In this document: one piece after another, positions 39,284 through 51,279 of the stretch
How positions within the stretch are numbered: position 1 is the first letter of the stretch
Layout: every line of letters begins with the position of its first letter
NCBI GenBank assembly: GCA_009746045.1
Contig: RPFO01001922.1
Location: 7,501 to 69,500 of the forward strand
Length of the DNA: 62,000 nt
Reading direction: 5' to 3'
Origin: Mesostigma viride
Taxonomy: Eukaryota; Streptophyta; Mesostigmatophyceae; Mesostigmatales; Mesostigmataceae
Translations under genes and position numbers: made by a program
Notes under the pieces: generated by a model
The model's input: the letters and a program-made list of their open reading frames with translations, nothing else
Told to the model about the DNA's origin: nothing
Database searches by the model: none

Positions 39284-40229
39284 CCCCCCTTGCACAGCTC
39301 ATGCGTGCTCAAAAGAAACATGACACTCCTTCCTCTCCCCCCTCAATAACTAGGTAGGATAGCCGGGTACAAAACACCCTGGCATACCCCCCTTACACGG
39401 CTAACCATGGTGGGGATAAGGAGGTTCAAACTCAGTACCAGCAAGAAAGATGGGGAATCAGGCACCCCCCTCAAGGAGAAGGTCCTTTCAGGTCAACGGC
39501 CAACAAAGGACTAGCTCAACTATGACAAAAAACAATGGCCGGCAGGTCATAAATAATCCAAACTGATTATCAACGAAATCTCGACAAAAGGCGCTCGGCT
39601 CATACACCCCCTGGCTCTTGGCTCTAGGCTCCTTGGCTCGGCGGCTCCTGGCTCAGCGGCTCTTACGGGCTCTCCCGGCACTGGGCTCACGGCACGTGGC
39701 TCTCGGGCAGGCACTGGGCGCTCGACATAAAAAGTCGAGTATAATAGTCTAGCGGATCAATGCCGCTTGCCATAGAAGGCGATATCAGCTCGTAGACTCT
39801 GCGAAAATGGGCTTGAATCCTCACGGCTCACTGTGCCAGCAGCGGAATCAGCATCCGGAACAATAAATTTGCTGTCGTCGAAAAAATAAAAAAGTTGGCT
39901 GTCCCCGCCCAGAACCAAACACGGACTTCAGGCATCCAGCGTCAACGCTTGCACACCATGCACACTGGCAGCTGCGGGTGTGCTCACGAATCTGTTTTAC
40001 GCAAATATATGCAACACACCGAATCCAGGTCTGCTGGCAGCAACGCCAGCGGCACCAAGTGCTAGCTGCGCTGTCCTCGTAAATGGCTTGGCGGACTACA
40101 ACGGCCGTGGCCAGACTCGCGCAAAGGCGAAACTCCAACGAAAGTGCCGGCGATGCAAGCACACCTCGTCCTCGAGGTGGGAAGAAAATAATGCTCGCCA
40201 GGCAAAGGCTGAAAGACCATGAACCATCA

Positions 40230-40241
40230 GCTCCGATACCA
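40230..40241 (-). promoter_or_regulatory. TRIM primer-binding site (initiator Met tRNA type)
   Basis: The minus strand reads TGGTATCGGAGC immediately after the 5' LTR. The classic copia site is TGGTATCAGAGC, so there is one mismatch. Confidence 0.8.
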
Positions 40242-40765
40242 TGTTTAAAATATGTATAATGCGTTACTTGGTCAACATGATAATTGACGTAATTCATTAG
40301 AATTAATTAACGCATATTGGCAGCACGGCTATGGCATTGCCCTTGCCATCGGGCAGCCATTAGCCTAAATTGCTACATTGTCACTTGCTAGCAAGGAAAA
40401 GGGGAGAGTTCGTGGAGTTGCCAACCCTAAAATCATGCACGGCGGCATGGGGTCGGCACTACCCTTGGCGACAATCTAACGGCTGGCACAAATGACAGGT
40501 CAGCATCACTAGTGGTGTCGAATGCATGCATACGGTGCACATTCTAGAAAGTACTGCGCACAGGTGCAGGCGCATCATGACGTGGACATAGGTACGGCCA
40601 CTCTAATTATCGCCACACATATTGCACGCTCAGTGCCGGAATAGGACCATCGGCACTAAATATCTCACTCGCCACTATATAAAATGTGATGCGATAAGTT
40701 GGAATAGCACACGGCTAGACTACCTAGCATAAATACACGGCAAGAGGTGGGCATAACCTCAGACA
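40242..40765 (-). repeat. TRIM 5' LTR
   Basis: Second 524-bp LTR. It is followed at once by the right copy of the 147-bp repeat. Confidence 0.93.
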
Positions 40766-40912
40766 GTAACTACAACGAATTGTTACGCGACGTAACACCT
40801 CCCCCCCCACAAAGGTAGGGAGCCCTCTCCCTACGCCGAGAGGAGGGAACCAAAGGGGTAGGAAAATAATCCTAATGCACCCAGCACATACCAACACACT
40901 CGATAGACCATC
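40766..40912. repeat. 147-bp direct repeat flanking the TRIM, right copy
   Basis: Same as 38608-38754. After it the gypsy sequence goes on with CCAGATACAAAGCACC. Confidence 0.93.
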
Positions 40913-41173
40913 CCAGATACAAAGCACCAATAGTTCACACGGTCTCCACCACCACGCCGGGTGGTGTAGGGTTAGCCAGCACCAAGCCTGGTGGTAGGTT
41001 CCCCTAACTGCCTGGAACGGAGTCCTGGCCGGGGGGGACGGCACTGGGCAGGACACACAGAGTAAACACATCAGCGCTAAGGACCAAGAACAGCCAATCA
41101 ACTGGCCAGAATATGAGGGCGACTCTACATACCGGAGGGACAACACCCTCAGGTCGGGCCTAAGGCCCTCTAT

Positions 41174-43484
41174 CTAGTGGCCATCCGTCTGGTAAGTGCC
41201 ACGAGAGGCCAGCAGGACCTCCAGGTAGGCCTGGTAGTGAGCCACATCCTCGACATTGTCATGCCTATCTACAGTGAGGAAAACATCGGCCCACACGCCG
41301 TCAGGAAAGAGGCCCAGGAAGGCCCAGTAATACCTATGCTGCGTGAGGACGACCTGGCCACGGGCCCAGTCCAGAAAGCCACAGGCAAAGAGGCGAAGGA
41401 AAGGCTCTACCGCGATCAGGCAAAGGGCCCGCAGGAGGAGGCGATGGTACCGAATCCGAGGGCGCATACCCGTCGGGAAGAACAGGTCCACCAGGGGCTC
41501 CACGTTGGACGGCCACAACCGGATGTGCCGAACCTCGCGGGAGCGCCACCGACGAACACACTGTCGCGACCCGAATGTCTCTAGGTAGTCGCTGGCACGA
41601 GGAGGAGGGTGACCGCGGGAGTCTAGACCCTGGCCCGGGATAGGCGCCGGGCGGCGGGCATCCCACTCAAGGATGGGCTGGAGGACCGTAGTGTACGCCG
41701 CACCCGGCACCGCAGGAAACTCTACTGTAAGGGCATCCGAAGCCATAATGCCCAGAGGGGAGGGTAAGCCCACTGGAACCCACCGTAGGTGTCTAAGTCG
41801 TTGTGGCGCCTCGCCCAGCGATACAGGACGCGCCGGACCAGGATCTCACCCTCGAACACCGGATCAGCTAAAATAACCATGTCGAACGGAGGCCGATCAG
41901 TCTCAATGGGTAGGCCACGATCCCGGGGCGCCCGACACACCTGGGAGAACCCGTAGGACATGGGAGAGATGGCAAGCTCAGCAGAGGCGCGCGGCAGGTC
42001 ACACTGTCGGCAGGCGAGTGCGGACATACCATACCCCGGAATGGGCGTGTCACGCGACTCCGGCGTCGCGTGCACCACAGAAGGAGCCCTGTCCCGATCA
42101 CCCTGGGACAACTCCCTGAGGGAATCGGCAGCGCGGGTGGCGCGAGGATCCTGACCGGTGGACCGAACAACCGCGGCCAAAGACCGCGAGGCCGAAGGAG
42201 GAGGGACCGGAGCAGGGGCCGACGCAGGGGCAGGAGCCGACACCGACGCAGGGGGCACTGGTAAAACAGGAGGTCGCGCCGGACCCGAAGCCAGAGAGGG
42301 CCGTGACGGACCCGCCATCGACGCAGGCGCGCCGGTCTCCGTTGCCGGTGCACCCTCAGGCCACATATTGAAGATAGGGCCCGTAGGGACAGGCAGCCCG
42401 GCATAAGATTGGTTACCATCCAAGCTCCAGTCGGGCACCGGGATCCTCTGCGGGGGACCACCCTCCCAAAGCCTGGGATGATCGCCCGTGTCGCTGAAGA
42501 AACCACGAACTGGCTGTGAGGGCGCAGCGGACGGCCCAGAGGGGGCGACGACGGGCACAGCCGAAGGGGCTGAAGGCTCGCGCCGAGGCGCGGGAACGTC
42601 GGCCGCAGGCACAGAGGCAACCGGAGGTGTCGGAACCGCAGCAACCGAAGGGGTAGGGGGCGCCGGCGAAACCACAGGTGCCGAAGAAACCGAAGGGGTA
42701 GGGGGCGCGGACACCACAGACACCCCACCTGGCGTGGCCGGAGTCTGCGCTTGGGCCGCCAGGAAGGCCCCGAACGCCGTGGTCAGGGACTGGATCTGAG
42801 CCTGCATAGCCGAGACCGTCGCCGAAAGAGGATCAGGCAAACCCGAAGGGGTAGGCTCTACTGCAACACCCCGGGTCGACCGAGGGGACGACGGGACCGG
42901 AGAGGGAGGAACAGACGCCGAGGAGACGGACGCAGCGCTCGAGGCAGAATAATCTGGAGTATAATGTACCTCGGCTGGGGCGCCCGAAGGGGCAGGACCA
43001 CTAACCGCTAGTCCCGCCGACTGATCAGCTATCTCCATGAACTCTACGGCCCGTAAAAGGTCGCAGGGGTTCTCGTCTACCTCAGCATCACCCTCAGCTG
43101 GAAGCCAAGGGAACACCTCCCGTAGGCAGGTACGGCCCACAGGAGTGGAGAGATAGGAGAACACACGGCAACACCGGAGAACCGCATCTATCTGCCCCAA
43201 GGCGGGACAGCTGGAACCACACCCCAACAAACAGTGTCCGGCATCGTCGAACCCGTGCAGGACAAGCTGGTGCGGCTCATCAGGGGAAGGACCATACCAC
43301 GTGACCCCGAAGAGGGCCGCCCTGACTAAGCCCGCATGTTGGGCCTGAAGGGCCGGCTGCACAACGCCACCCGGTAACTTGATCGCGACACCCAGCGGCC
43401 CGGAAGGGCCTCGAAATACAGCTCAGGGTCCGGTGGGGGCGGGGACGGCAGCGAGCTCTCAGCCGGAGGGGTAGGCTCTGACAT
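41174..43484 (-). CDS. gypsy ORF downstream of integrase (env position), unknown, two frameshifts
   Basis: The start is MSEPTPPAESSLPSPPPPDP at 43484. A frame change near 43390 leads into GVVQPALQAQHAGLVRAALF, and another near 41770 leads into LPSPLGIMASDALTVEFPAV, ending at TDGH and stop 41174. The sum is about 770 residues. The N-terminal domain is Cys-containing (GHCLLGCGSSCPALGQ) and a central block is Pro/Ala/Ser/Val-rich. The C-terminal part has Trp/Arg-rich stretches (RRVLYRWARRHNDL, FACGFLDWARGQVVL). I see no signal peptide or membrane anchor, so I do not call it an envelope protein. Function unknown. Confidence 0.7.
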
Positions 43485-43667
43485 GACGGCTGCGGAGGGG
43501 AGGGGACAACCAACCATCCGTCGACAGCAGACATAACATAAGAGAGGAGAAGGTCTACAACTAGAGCTTATGCAGGGTTTTATACTCCTGCAGCAGGCGA
43601 CTACACCCATCTAGCTCACTCTCAGTATACCAGACCTTATCTACCTCACTACGAGCATACATCCACT

Positions 43668-44533
43668 TCACCTTATACTGGCGCTGGGTACCGCGGCCTT
43701 TTTGATATCTCTATGGGCCACGATACCCTCTACCTCATCCTCTACCTCACCAGTATCCGGGTTATGCTCTAAAGGGGCAGGGGCCAATTCTCTACCAGCG
43801 AACGTGCTCTGATGATAGAGCTTCAGCTGGCTTCTATGAAAGGTGCGAGAGTGGGTCTGCCAAGAGGTAGGAATATCTATCTCATACAGAAAATTACCTA
43901 CTCTAGACAACACACGGAAGGGTCCTAAGAAGGCGGGCCTAAGTTTCACTTTCAGTTCAGCTTCGAACTTATGAGCGAAGCGGCCAACACGGGGGCCTTC
44001 TACTAAGACTAAATCTCCTATTTCTATCTCAGGTGCTCTTCTATCTAATGAGGCACGCAACCTAGCAAGGTATTTGGCCTGCGCCCTATGGTACCCTGCA
44101 ATAGCGTTGTCGTGTGCATTCTTCATCTTATCTAATAACGCCTGCACACCTTCTACAGTATCCCGGGACACATCATCCTTGTCCCTTAAAGGACTAGCTA
44201 AAAGAGAGGTAGGGGTAAGAGGTTGTCTACCAGTATCTAGGAAGAAGGGCGTATAACCATGCGCAGCCTGAGGGCAGTTGTTAAGGGAAAACTCTACCAA
44301 ACATAGGTAATCCTCCCAATCACTCCCAGAGCCATTCACATAGTGACGCAGAGCTTCTTCCACTACCCTATTCAAACGTTCTACTAAATGGGACGAGGAG
44401 GAGTGGTAGGCAGTACCGAAGGTGACCTTGGTACCGATAGCAGCGAAGAACTGCTGCCAAAAATCAGAAGTAAATAACTTATCCTTATCACTAATAAACT
44501 GCCTACTCAAACCATGATATCTATATACGTTAT
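43668..44533 (-). pseudogene. gypsy integrase, C-terminal part
   Basis: GLSRQFISDKDKLFTSDFW contains the second Asp, and FGTAYHSSSSHLVERLNRVV the catalytic Glu. A GPY/F-like module follows (LRPAFLGPFRVLSRVGNFLY). The frame is open to stop 43668. It is cut at 44534 by the TA-flanked transposon; the N-terminal part resumes at 46241 in the matching frame. Confidence 0.9.
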
Positions 44534-44535
44534 TA

Positions 44536-46238
44536 ACCCCTAAATGGGCGGAAATGCTGCCGATAAATCGGCAGTAACTCACCTATTTTGTAAACCAGCC
44601 CCTGTACAACCTAGCAATATCCAATGGCTGTCCTTGGGGGGCAAGCGTGTCCATGAGTTGCCCTAAGCCGTGATATATCACAACCTCACATATATTCATC
44701 GTAGGCCATGTATAACTGCCGTCAAAGTCAGGGGGGTCAAGACGAGCGTTTTCATTTTTGGTAGAATGTGCATTTTGAATTATGTTGTAAGAGCTAGGCA
44801 GTCCTACCACTTCAGGGATGATAAACAATTAGTTGCTGAACAGTTTGAGCCATTGGGGTCATCATTTGGGTGGGTATACCAGCAGTTACACCCAGTACAG
44901 CCCATAGGAGTACCGTTGGTAAAAAGCAACCAAGGGGGTAGGAGTGGGCATACTACCTACTAATACCTACTAATATGGCCCCCAACCATGCCACACAATA
45001 CATTTCCCTTCCACAATGATGGGGAAACATAACTGCATCATCACACTGCCCTTACATGGCACCTATGTGCAGGTGCCACCTTGTCCATGCACGTAGGTAA
45101 CGTGGTACGGATACCCTACGCAAGGCATGCATTCTAGGAGGCAGCCACCAACAAACTAGTGATTTTAAGCCTATTTCAGTTTGCCCTAGCAAGGATAAAC
45201 TAGGCCTAAGCTGCTATAGCTTGCCAGGTGATGGCCAGCACACCTGGTGGCACATGCTGACAATGGGAAGCTTCTACTCACCGGTTACATGCTTGATGAT
45301 GCCACAGAGACCAGCCAACTGCCTCACACTCATGCAATATGTGTGTGGGAAATGTATAACAAACATATATGGAGGTATTCAAACCCATACAGCCTCTAAA
45401 ACTTATCACCATCACCCTGTGGCAGGTCAACTGACTGAGGGAAGCATCTAAGAAGGGTGTTTTAGAAAGGGGCCAGGCCAGGGTCAAGAAAGAGCATGAA
45501 TAATGCAAAAAGAATGTGCTACACAAGCTAGAACGTATATATAAACGTCAAACATCGATAGGAAAACGATGCTTAAGCTTTACCAGGCATGGATGGCGTT
45601 ACCTTGGCCCAGGCGGTGGCCGCAAAATGGCGCATTTCGGCACACCAAAGTTGTGCAGCATGGTCGCTGGATTCGGCGATTTCTGGCCACCCTTGCACGT
45701 TTACGACTACAAATCATCATAAAAAGTACAAAGAAACCAATATGTCCTTTAAAATACGCCGGAAAGGTATTGCTGTCAACGTTTCTATCGTCCGGCCTGA
45801 TCGCAGTTTTTTCCAGCAAGAACGCTGCCGACACCTATCAAATGACATTCCCGCGAACCAAAAATTGGCCTGTATGATCTTTAGAACGTATAAAATCAAT
45901 ATCCTAAGTTTGGCCAGAAAATTCTAACTCAAACGTAAATGCCATGCGTGGGCGCAAGCCGCCATGGCCAGGTCGTCGTTTTCCGAAATGCACGTTGTAC
46001 GTGAAAAAGTACCCTGACCCCTTGTACTTTGACCGGCCAGAACACCTCTATAACTTTGTCAAAATATAGCAAACCCTAGTATCATGTTCTGGAGAAACTT
46101 ATAAACTTTCATTCTTCTCAGCTAAACGTTTCCTAATTCCCAATGGTATTCTCGCAAACTGGTCCCCCGAGTAGGTGCCGACAAATCGGCTGTAAGTCAC
46201 TTTTTGGCGGAAAATCGGCAGCAAGACCATTTAGGGGT
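44536..46238. mobile_element. 1.7-kb non-autonomous DNA transposon in the integrase gene
   Basis: The terminal inverted repeats are ACCCCTAAATGG and CCATTTAGGGGT, with TA on both sides (44534-44535, 46239-46240). Subterminal GCTGCCGAT/ATCGGCAG words occur at both ends. Without the insert the integrase frame is continuous at this point, which fixes the boundaries. No transposase is seen inside. TA duplication fits Tc1/mariner-like families. Confidence 0.88.
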
Positions 46239-46240
46239 TA

Positions 46241-46795
46241 CGGTATAGGCGTGCGCAATCGCGTGCGGTGAGTTCTAAGGGACACGGCACGAGATGACAC
46301 ATACGAGTAAAACGATCTACAAAAACAAGGATCTGGGCGTTACCTCTATCATTCTTCCTAAAAGGTCCTACAAAATCCATCATAATGGAGTCCCACGGCA
46401 TGATGGGATCAGGTAAGGTCCTAGGCTCTGCTATCTGTCCTACATTGTTGGGTTTCATCTCCTGGCAAGATTGACAGGTTCTAACATACTCATCTACATC
46501 CTTTAAAAGGGAAGGCCAGTAGTAAGAGCGGGCTACTAGGTCCCGTACCCGTTTACCACCCTGGTGAGCAGCTAAGTCATGCAACTCAAAGAGCAAGGAG
46601 GATCGAGCGACAGATAGGAGGGACATACAGGCGCCATTGAGGGGGAGAATCTGCTATCTGCACATATAAAAATCCACCTACAAATTTACAAGGGTGCTTG
46701 CCTAATTGTTGGGGATGGGCAGCAATGGCAGCTAATGCTTCCGGCTCAGTGGCCGTAAATCTACTAATAAGACGTTCGAGATTAGAGGTAGGCAT
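46241..46795 (-). pseudogene. gypsy integrase, zinc-binding domain and first catalytic Asp
   Basis: HDLAAHQGGKRVRDLVARSY ... CQSCQEMK is the HHCC finger, and DSIMMDFVGPF holds the first Asp. A frame change lies near 46620, between the upstream linker piece (LERLISRFTATEPEALAAIA) and the finger. Confidence 0.88.
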
Positions 46796-46905
46796 CGCTA
46801 CAGAGGTATCCAGAACAGGTTTAAAGAGATCTCCTACCGCCTTGCCAAAGAGAAGGGGAGGTCCTAGAGGGACTATGTGTTCATAAGACTTTCCTGACCT
46901 AGTCG

Positions 46906-47989
46906 CTATATGGCTAAGCGGTATAGAAATTTTATTTTTCCCCTCCCCCCCACCGAGACCACAGGAAGGGCCTCACACGGGAGAGAGAGTCCTACGTGAG
47001 AAAGGAGATCAGGCATGCGAACAGCTGTATGAAAGAGGTAGGCATAGGATTCATCATCAGGTAGTTCACCATACGGGGTTACACCCATAGTAGTAGGAAC
47101 TAGAGTAGTATTGAGAACATCAAGGTCCTCGAAAAAGGAGTAATCTGCACGACGAGAGAGTGCATCTGGTACTATGTTATCTACACCCTTAACATACTGA
47201 AGTTTAAAAGGGGAGAACTGTGCTAAAAACTCCATCCAGCGCGCTTGACGAGGGGTAAGGTTGGGTTGTGAGAGAAGATGGGTAAGAGGGCGGTGATCTG
47301 TCTGGATAACTAATCTATAAGGATCAATCTCACAGGGTTCAGTTCATTCAGGCAAACATCAAATTGAGCACCTTTAAGAAAGTGCTGCCACGCGTGGCAA
47401 CAGTACACCACAGCTAATAGTTCTTGCTGGTGGACGGGATAGTTACGCTCCGCAGGAAGCATTGTCCTAGAGATATACTCGATTGGCTGTAAGCCCTGAC
47501 CCTGATCCTGGAGAAGGACGCCCCCTATAGCTACCTTGCTAGCATCTGTGGCTACAACAAAGGGTTTAGTAGTATCCGGTAGGATGAGTACAGGAGGGGA
47601 GAGGAGTAGGGATTTTAGACACTGAAAAGCCGACTGACATTCACTACTCCAAACAAAGGGGATATCCTTCTTTAATAGATGATTAATAGGAGCTGCTATA
47701 GTTGCGAAACGCGGGATAAAACGCCTCAATAGTAAGAAGCAATTCCTAGAAAACTACGTACACCTTTAACGTCGGTAGGGGTAGGCCATTCCTGAATTGA
47801 CTTAGTCTTGTCAGGGTCGGTAGCAACCCCGGCATCTGACAGGACGTGCCCTAAAAATGGGACACTCCTACCCGAGCGAACTTTAGCACGGCGCGCCCAT
47901 AAAGAATTTTCAGCCATAATTTCTAGTACTTTCTTTAACTGAATCACGTAAGTGCGTTTCAAAATCAGGAGAATAAATAAGGATATCAT
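46906..47989 (-). pseudogene. gypsy RT thumb and RNase H
   Basis: PFLGHVLSDAGVATDPDKTK and VKGVRSFLGIASYYRRFIPRF-type blocks in two frames, then FVVATDASKVAIGGVLLQDQ (RNase H Asp), QQELLAVVYCCHAW (Glu) and YVKGVDNIVPDALSRR at the end. The YLDD catalytic box lies near 47975-48000 in a different frame from its upstream part. Confidence 0.88.
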
Positions 47990-48289
47990 CTAAGTAAGCT
48001 TGAGCACAAGAACGGTCATGCTCAGATAAAGAAACAGAGGAGAAGGAAGGTAGGACACTTGAGGAAGGTGGGAATTTCCCATAACAGGTCTAAGTACTTC
48101 ATTCATTAACATTTGGAAGGAGGCCGGGCAGGAGAGTTACAGAGTCCCATAGCCGCTACTCTAAACTGATAATGCCCAAAAGGGGTAGCAAAGGCGGTTT
48201 TGTGGCAATCCTCAGGAGCTATACGTAGTTGCCAAAAACCATCCGCACAATCTAGTACTGTGAAACAGGTAGAACCTTTAACCTTATTA
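47990..48289 (-). pseudogene. gypsy RT, middle part
   Basis: KGSTCFTVLDCADGFWQLR contains the first catalytic Asp (an LDCADGFWQ form of LDLxxGYxQ). TAFATPFGHYQFRVAAMGLC is the next conserved block. After NSPA the frame shifts several times until YLDDILIYS. It begins at the edge of the second DNA transposon. Confidence 0.88.
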
Positions 48290-50009
48290 ACTCTTAAACC
48301 GTTCTCGCGCCGTTTTCGTGGTACCAGTTGAAGTCCTACCACTCTAACGGACTGAGTTTGTGCGCCTACCAGGCGCCGCGCCAATAATAATTTAACGGTC
48401 AAACCTGGGGGGATCGAAAGATCTAGACGTCAGCTTTCCGTAGAGCACTTCAGACCGTACTTTGGACACCTGGCCAGGGAGATATGCTTGAGCAAAGTTA
48501 GGGGGGTACCATGGTCCAACGGGACCGACGTGCAGGAAAAATATTGACGCGCACGGCTATGGCGGTGCAAAGAACTGACTGGTACGAGAGAATGGCTTGA
48601 CGTATTGGACTCAAATTTTGTAGGCATGATTCTTAGATCCTAAAAATTGAATATCCCTAGCCATGGAAGGTTCGGAGGTACGTAGATGGGTCTCGGGGTG
48701 CTGGTCGGCGCAGCAAATGACGTTAGCGGCCAGGCAGTGATGGTGCGAGTGCTGCATGTTGCTAGGCCGAATTTTCCCAGACATCTGCGCATCGATCAAT
48801 TTAGTACGTTGTTCCCAACAAGATTGATTAGCATTGGCAGCCAGTAAAGGCTCGAGGCTACGTCCATTACTCTGGCGTGCTGGCTCGCGCAAGAAAGGTA
48901 ATCTGCTGTACCGACCTGGTACGTTCTAGCCTCCAAGCGTGTTCTATTAGCCGTATATAGTTGTATTATCGTTTAAAGCTAATATCAGAGTTATTACCGA
49001 GGGGTTGTGATTGTCTTTTTGTTGTTTTGCTGCCTCTACGCATCGGCTTGTCATGGTTGGGGAATACCATCAGGTCAAGCAGATTTTGGACCATGTTTGG
49101 TCACCGTTAGCTGATGCTGCAACGGAAATAGCGAGGTAACGATTGTTATCGGTCACTAATATGGTAACGTTGATTACCCAATGCTTTTCCTTGGTCAAGC
49201 ACCCCGAGACAAGTTCTTTTCTGACCAGTGTTAGGCGTGGCTTCTTGTTTTGCTGGCCAACGCCCACCTTCTTGTTTTGCATCCATTGCATGTGAAAATC
49301 GTGGAGATACCCATAACCTGTTTGCATGGGAGCATTATACCAACTTATTCCTATTGTTTTATTCATTGTTTCCAAGAACATAGAGGTGTTTTGTCGTTCA
49401 TTGGGTGTGTTAGTGATGTAGCTCCTTGCCACCCTTTGTACGCGCGCTTTAGGCCTTGATATGAGCCTTACACCTATTGTATAGCATGAGCTTGTGTCTT
49501 ATATGCTGGACATGGTGTTGGCATTGCTTTTGTGGCCATCTAGTTGTTGTTTTGTGCCACTTTGGGATAGGAAACCTATACGGCAGTTCTAGCAACCGTC
49601 CCAAAATAGCTTGCACCGTTATAACGGTCTGAGCTATTTTGGGCTGTTTGCTAGATAGCATGTGCAGTTCTGTGACATTTCATGCTGTGAATGCATTGAT
49701 GGCATGCCTGTGATTCTAATAAACTGCCTTTAAAAGGCCAGGGCCACCTGATTTGTGTAAATGGTCTATAATGCATTATATATGTCTCCAACCCCATGTG
49801 CACCGTACCCCCCTGGGGGGGGTGCTATTTATAGCATGCATGGGGCATAGATATGTGACCAACCAAATTTCCCAAACATTATTTGATATAAAAGCATGCT
49901 TGGTTCCAAGGGTGGGCCAGAAAATGTTATTTGGCTAGTTACTCTCAGGCGCACAAAGATACCCAAACTCAGTCCGTTTCGGTGGTTCCAGTCCAGACGG
50001 TTGAAGAGT
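48290..50009. mobile_element. 1.7-kb non-autonomous DNA transposon in the RT gene
   Basis: Terminal inverted repeats ACTCTTAAACCGT and ACGGTTGAAGAGT (one mismatch), with TA at 48288-48289 and 50010-50011. Both ends carry the subterminal AACGGACTGAGTTTG, in inverted orientation. Removing it restores the RT frame across RIDDIFN and KGSTCF. No transposase ORF is recognised. Confidence 0.88.
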
Positions 50010-50011
50010 TA

Positions 50012-51279
50012 AATATATCATCAATACGAGGTAGAGGGTATTTAGACTTCACAGTAATATCGTTTAGCTTCCTATAATCAGTAACTAGGCGAAACTTGCC
50101 ATTTGGCTTAGGAACTAACAGGACACCAGCGGAGTAGGGGGAGTTACTAGGCTCTATCAATCCTGCTTCTAATAGTGATACTAAAATCTGTTTTAGTTCC
50201 TTTAATTCTGTAGGGCCCATTCTATACATCGGAGAGTGCGTAGGAACTGCACCGTCCTTGATAACTACACGGTGTAAAACAGAACGAGGAGGAGGATAAG
50301 AAGGAGTCTTTTCTTCAAATACTTTTGAGGAATCTATCACAGCCATGTATCTAACTATTTCATTTTCAGTAAATCCCACCACTCCTATTGTATCCACTGT
50401 ATTTACATCTATATCCACACTATTATTAGTGATAGGTATCTCTTGTACTTCTAACTGAAGGAACATACATAATAGGTATCCATATTCCTTTAGTTCAGAT
50501 CGCAATTCGTCATTGGACATTAATACTTCAGGTATAGGCCTCACAGGAGGATCAACAGGTGCAGGAGGAGTAATATCTACCAAGGATAAATTTTCTAATC
50601 TATAATGACGTTCTGGTACCCAGTAGGAGCTATCTGGAAACCAAATGACCATAGTATCATAATTAATAGTGATTTTATTATCCTGATGCCAATCTAATCC
50701 TAGTAATACATCAGCTGTAGTGATAGGGCCTATAGTGGCCGTCAGGTTGACCGTACGTCCTTGTATGACCAGGGGAAGGGACACCGTACCCGGGGAATGA
50801 CTGGTGCGACCGTCAGCATAATGGACAGTGACAGTTTTTGTGTGAGGGGTAGGGACTAGTCCTAAACGCCTAACTAGGGCCTCGCTCACAAAGGAGCTAG
50901 CCGCACCGCTATCCACTAACACAGAGACATTCAAGAGTTCATCAGCATGCAAGAAGGGGTCTACAACAGTATGAGGGACGGTTAAGCCACCATTCAAGAA
51001 CATAAGAGGACGCACACGTAGTGGTAGGGATGATTCAGCTCCTACAGAGGTTATAAAAACAGGCAAGCAAAAATTATTATCTGGGGTACTATCTAAGGAC
51101 CTGTCCAGGTTACCCCCGGCTGACAGGCCTACTGTTCCCCCTCCCCCCCAAATCCATAGGAACGAACCCCGAAGAAGACCCTGGCGGAAAAGCCACTGCT
51201 GGAGGGTCACGAGGGATTGAAGAGGGTGCGGGAGCCTGATTATCATAGGGGAACCCTGGGGATCCTGTCTGCACAGCAT
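50012..51279 (-). CDS. gypsy protease and RT N-terminal part
   Basis: [20 protein letters not shown] is the retropepsin active site (DSG), and [15 protein letters not shown] its second block. RT begins with [40 protein letters not shown] and [11 protein letters not shown], then meets the transposon. The pol frame is shifted against gag at a G-run (about 51135-51150). That could be -1 frameshifting, as in many gag-pol pairs, or an indel. Confidence 0.9.

Larger units (their letters stand above)
38760..40765 (-). mobile_element. Non-autonomous copia-type LTR element (TRIM/LARD)
   Basis: LTRs of 524 bp (38760-39283 and 40242-40765) look identical and start and end TG...CA. The internal part (39284-40241) has no pol. 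On the minus strand the 5' LTR is followed directly by TGGTATCGGAGC, complementary to an initiator-Met tRNA end as in copia elements. GCAAGGGGGG precedes the 3' LTR. It has no 5-bp target duplication; a 147-bp direct repeat flanks it instead. It must be moved by enzymes of another element. Confidence 0.9.

Noticed and set aside
38760-40765. Solo LTR pair from an independent old gypsy element
   Set aside because: LTRs look identical, a tRNA-iMet-type primer site and a polypurine tract are in the right places, so one young non-autonomous element explains it.
41960-43011. Plus-strand ORFs opposite the gypsy accessory ORF
   Set aside because: Shadows of the Pro/Ala/Ser-rich minus-strand frame.
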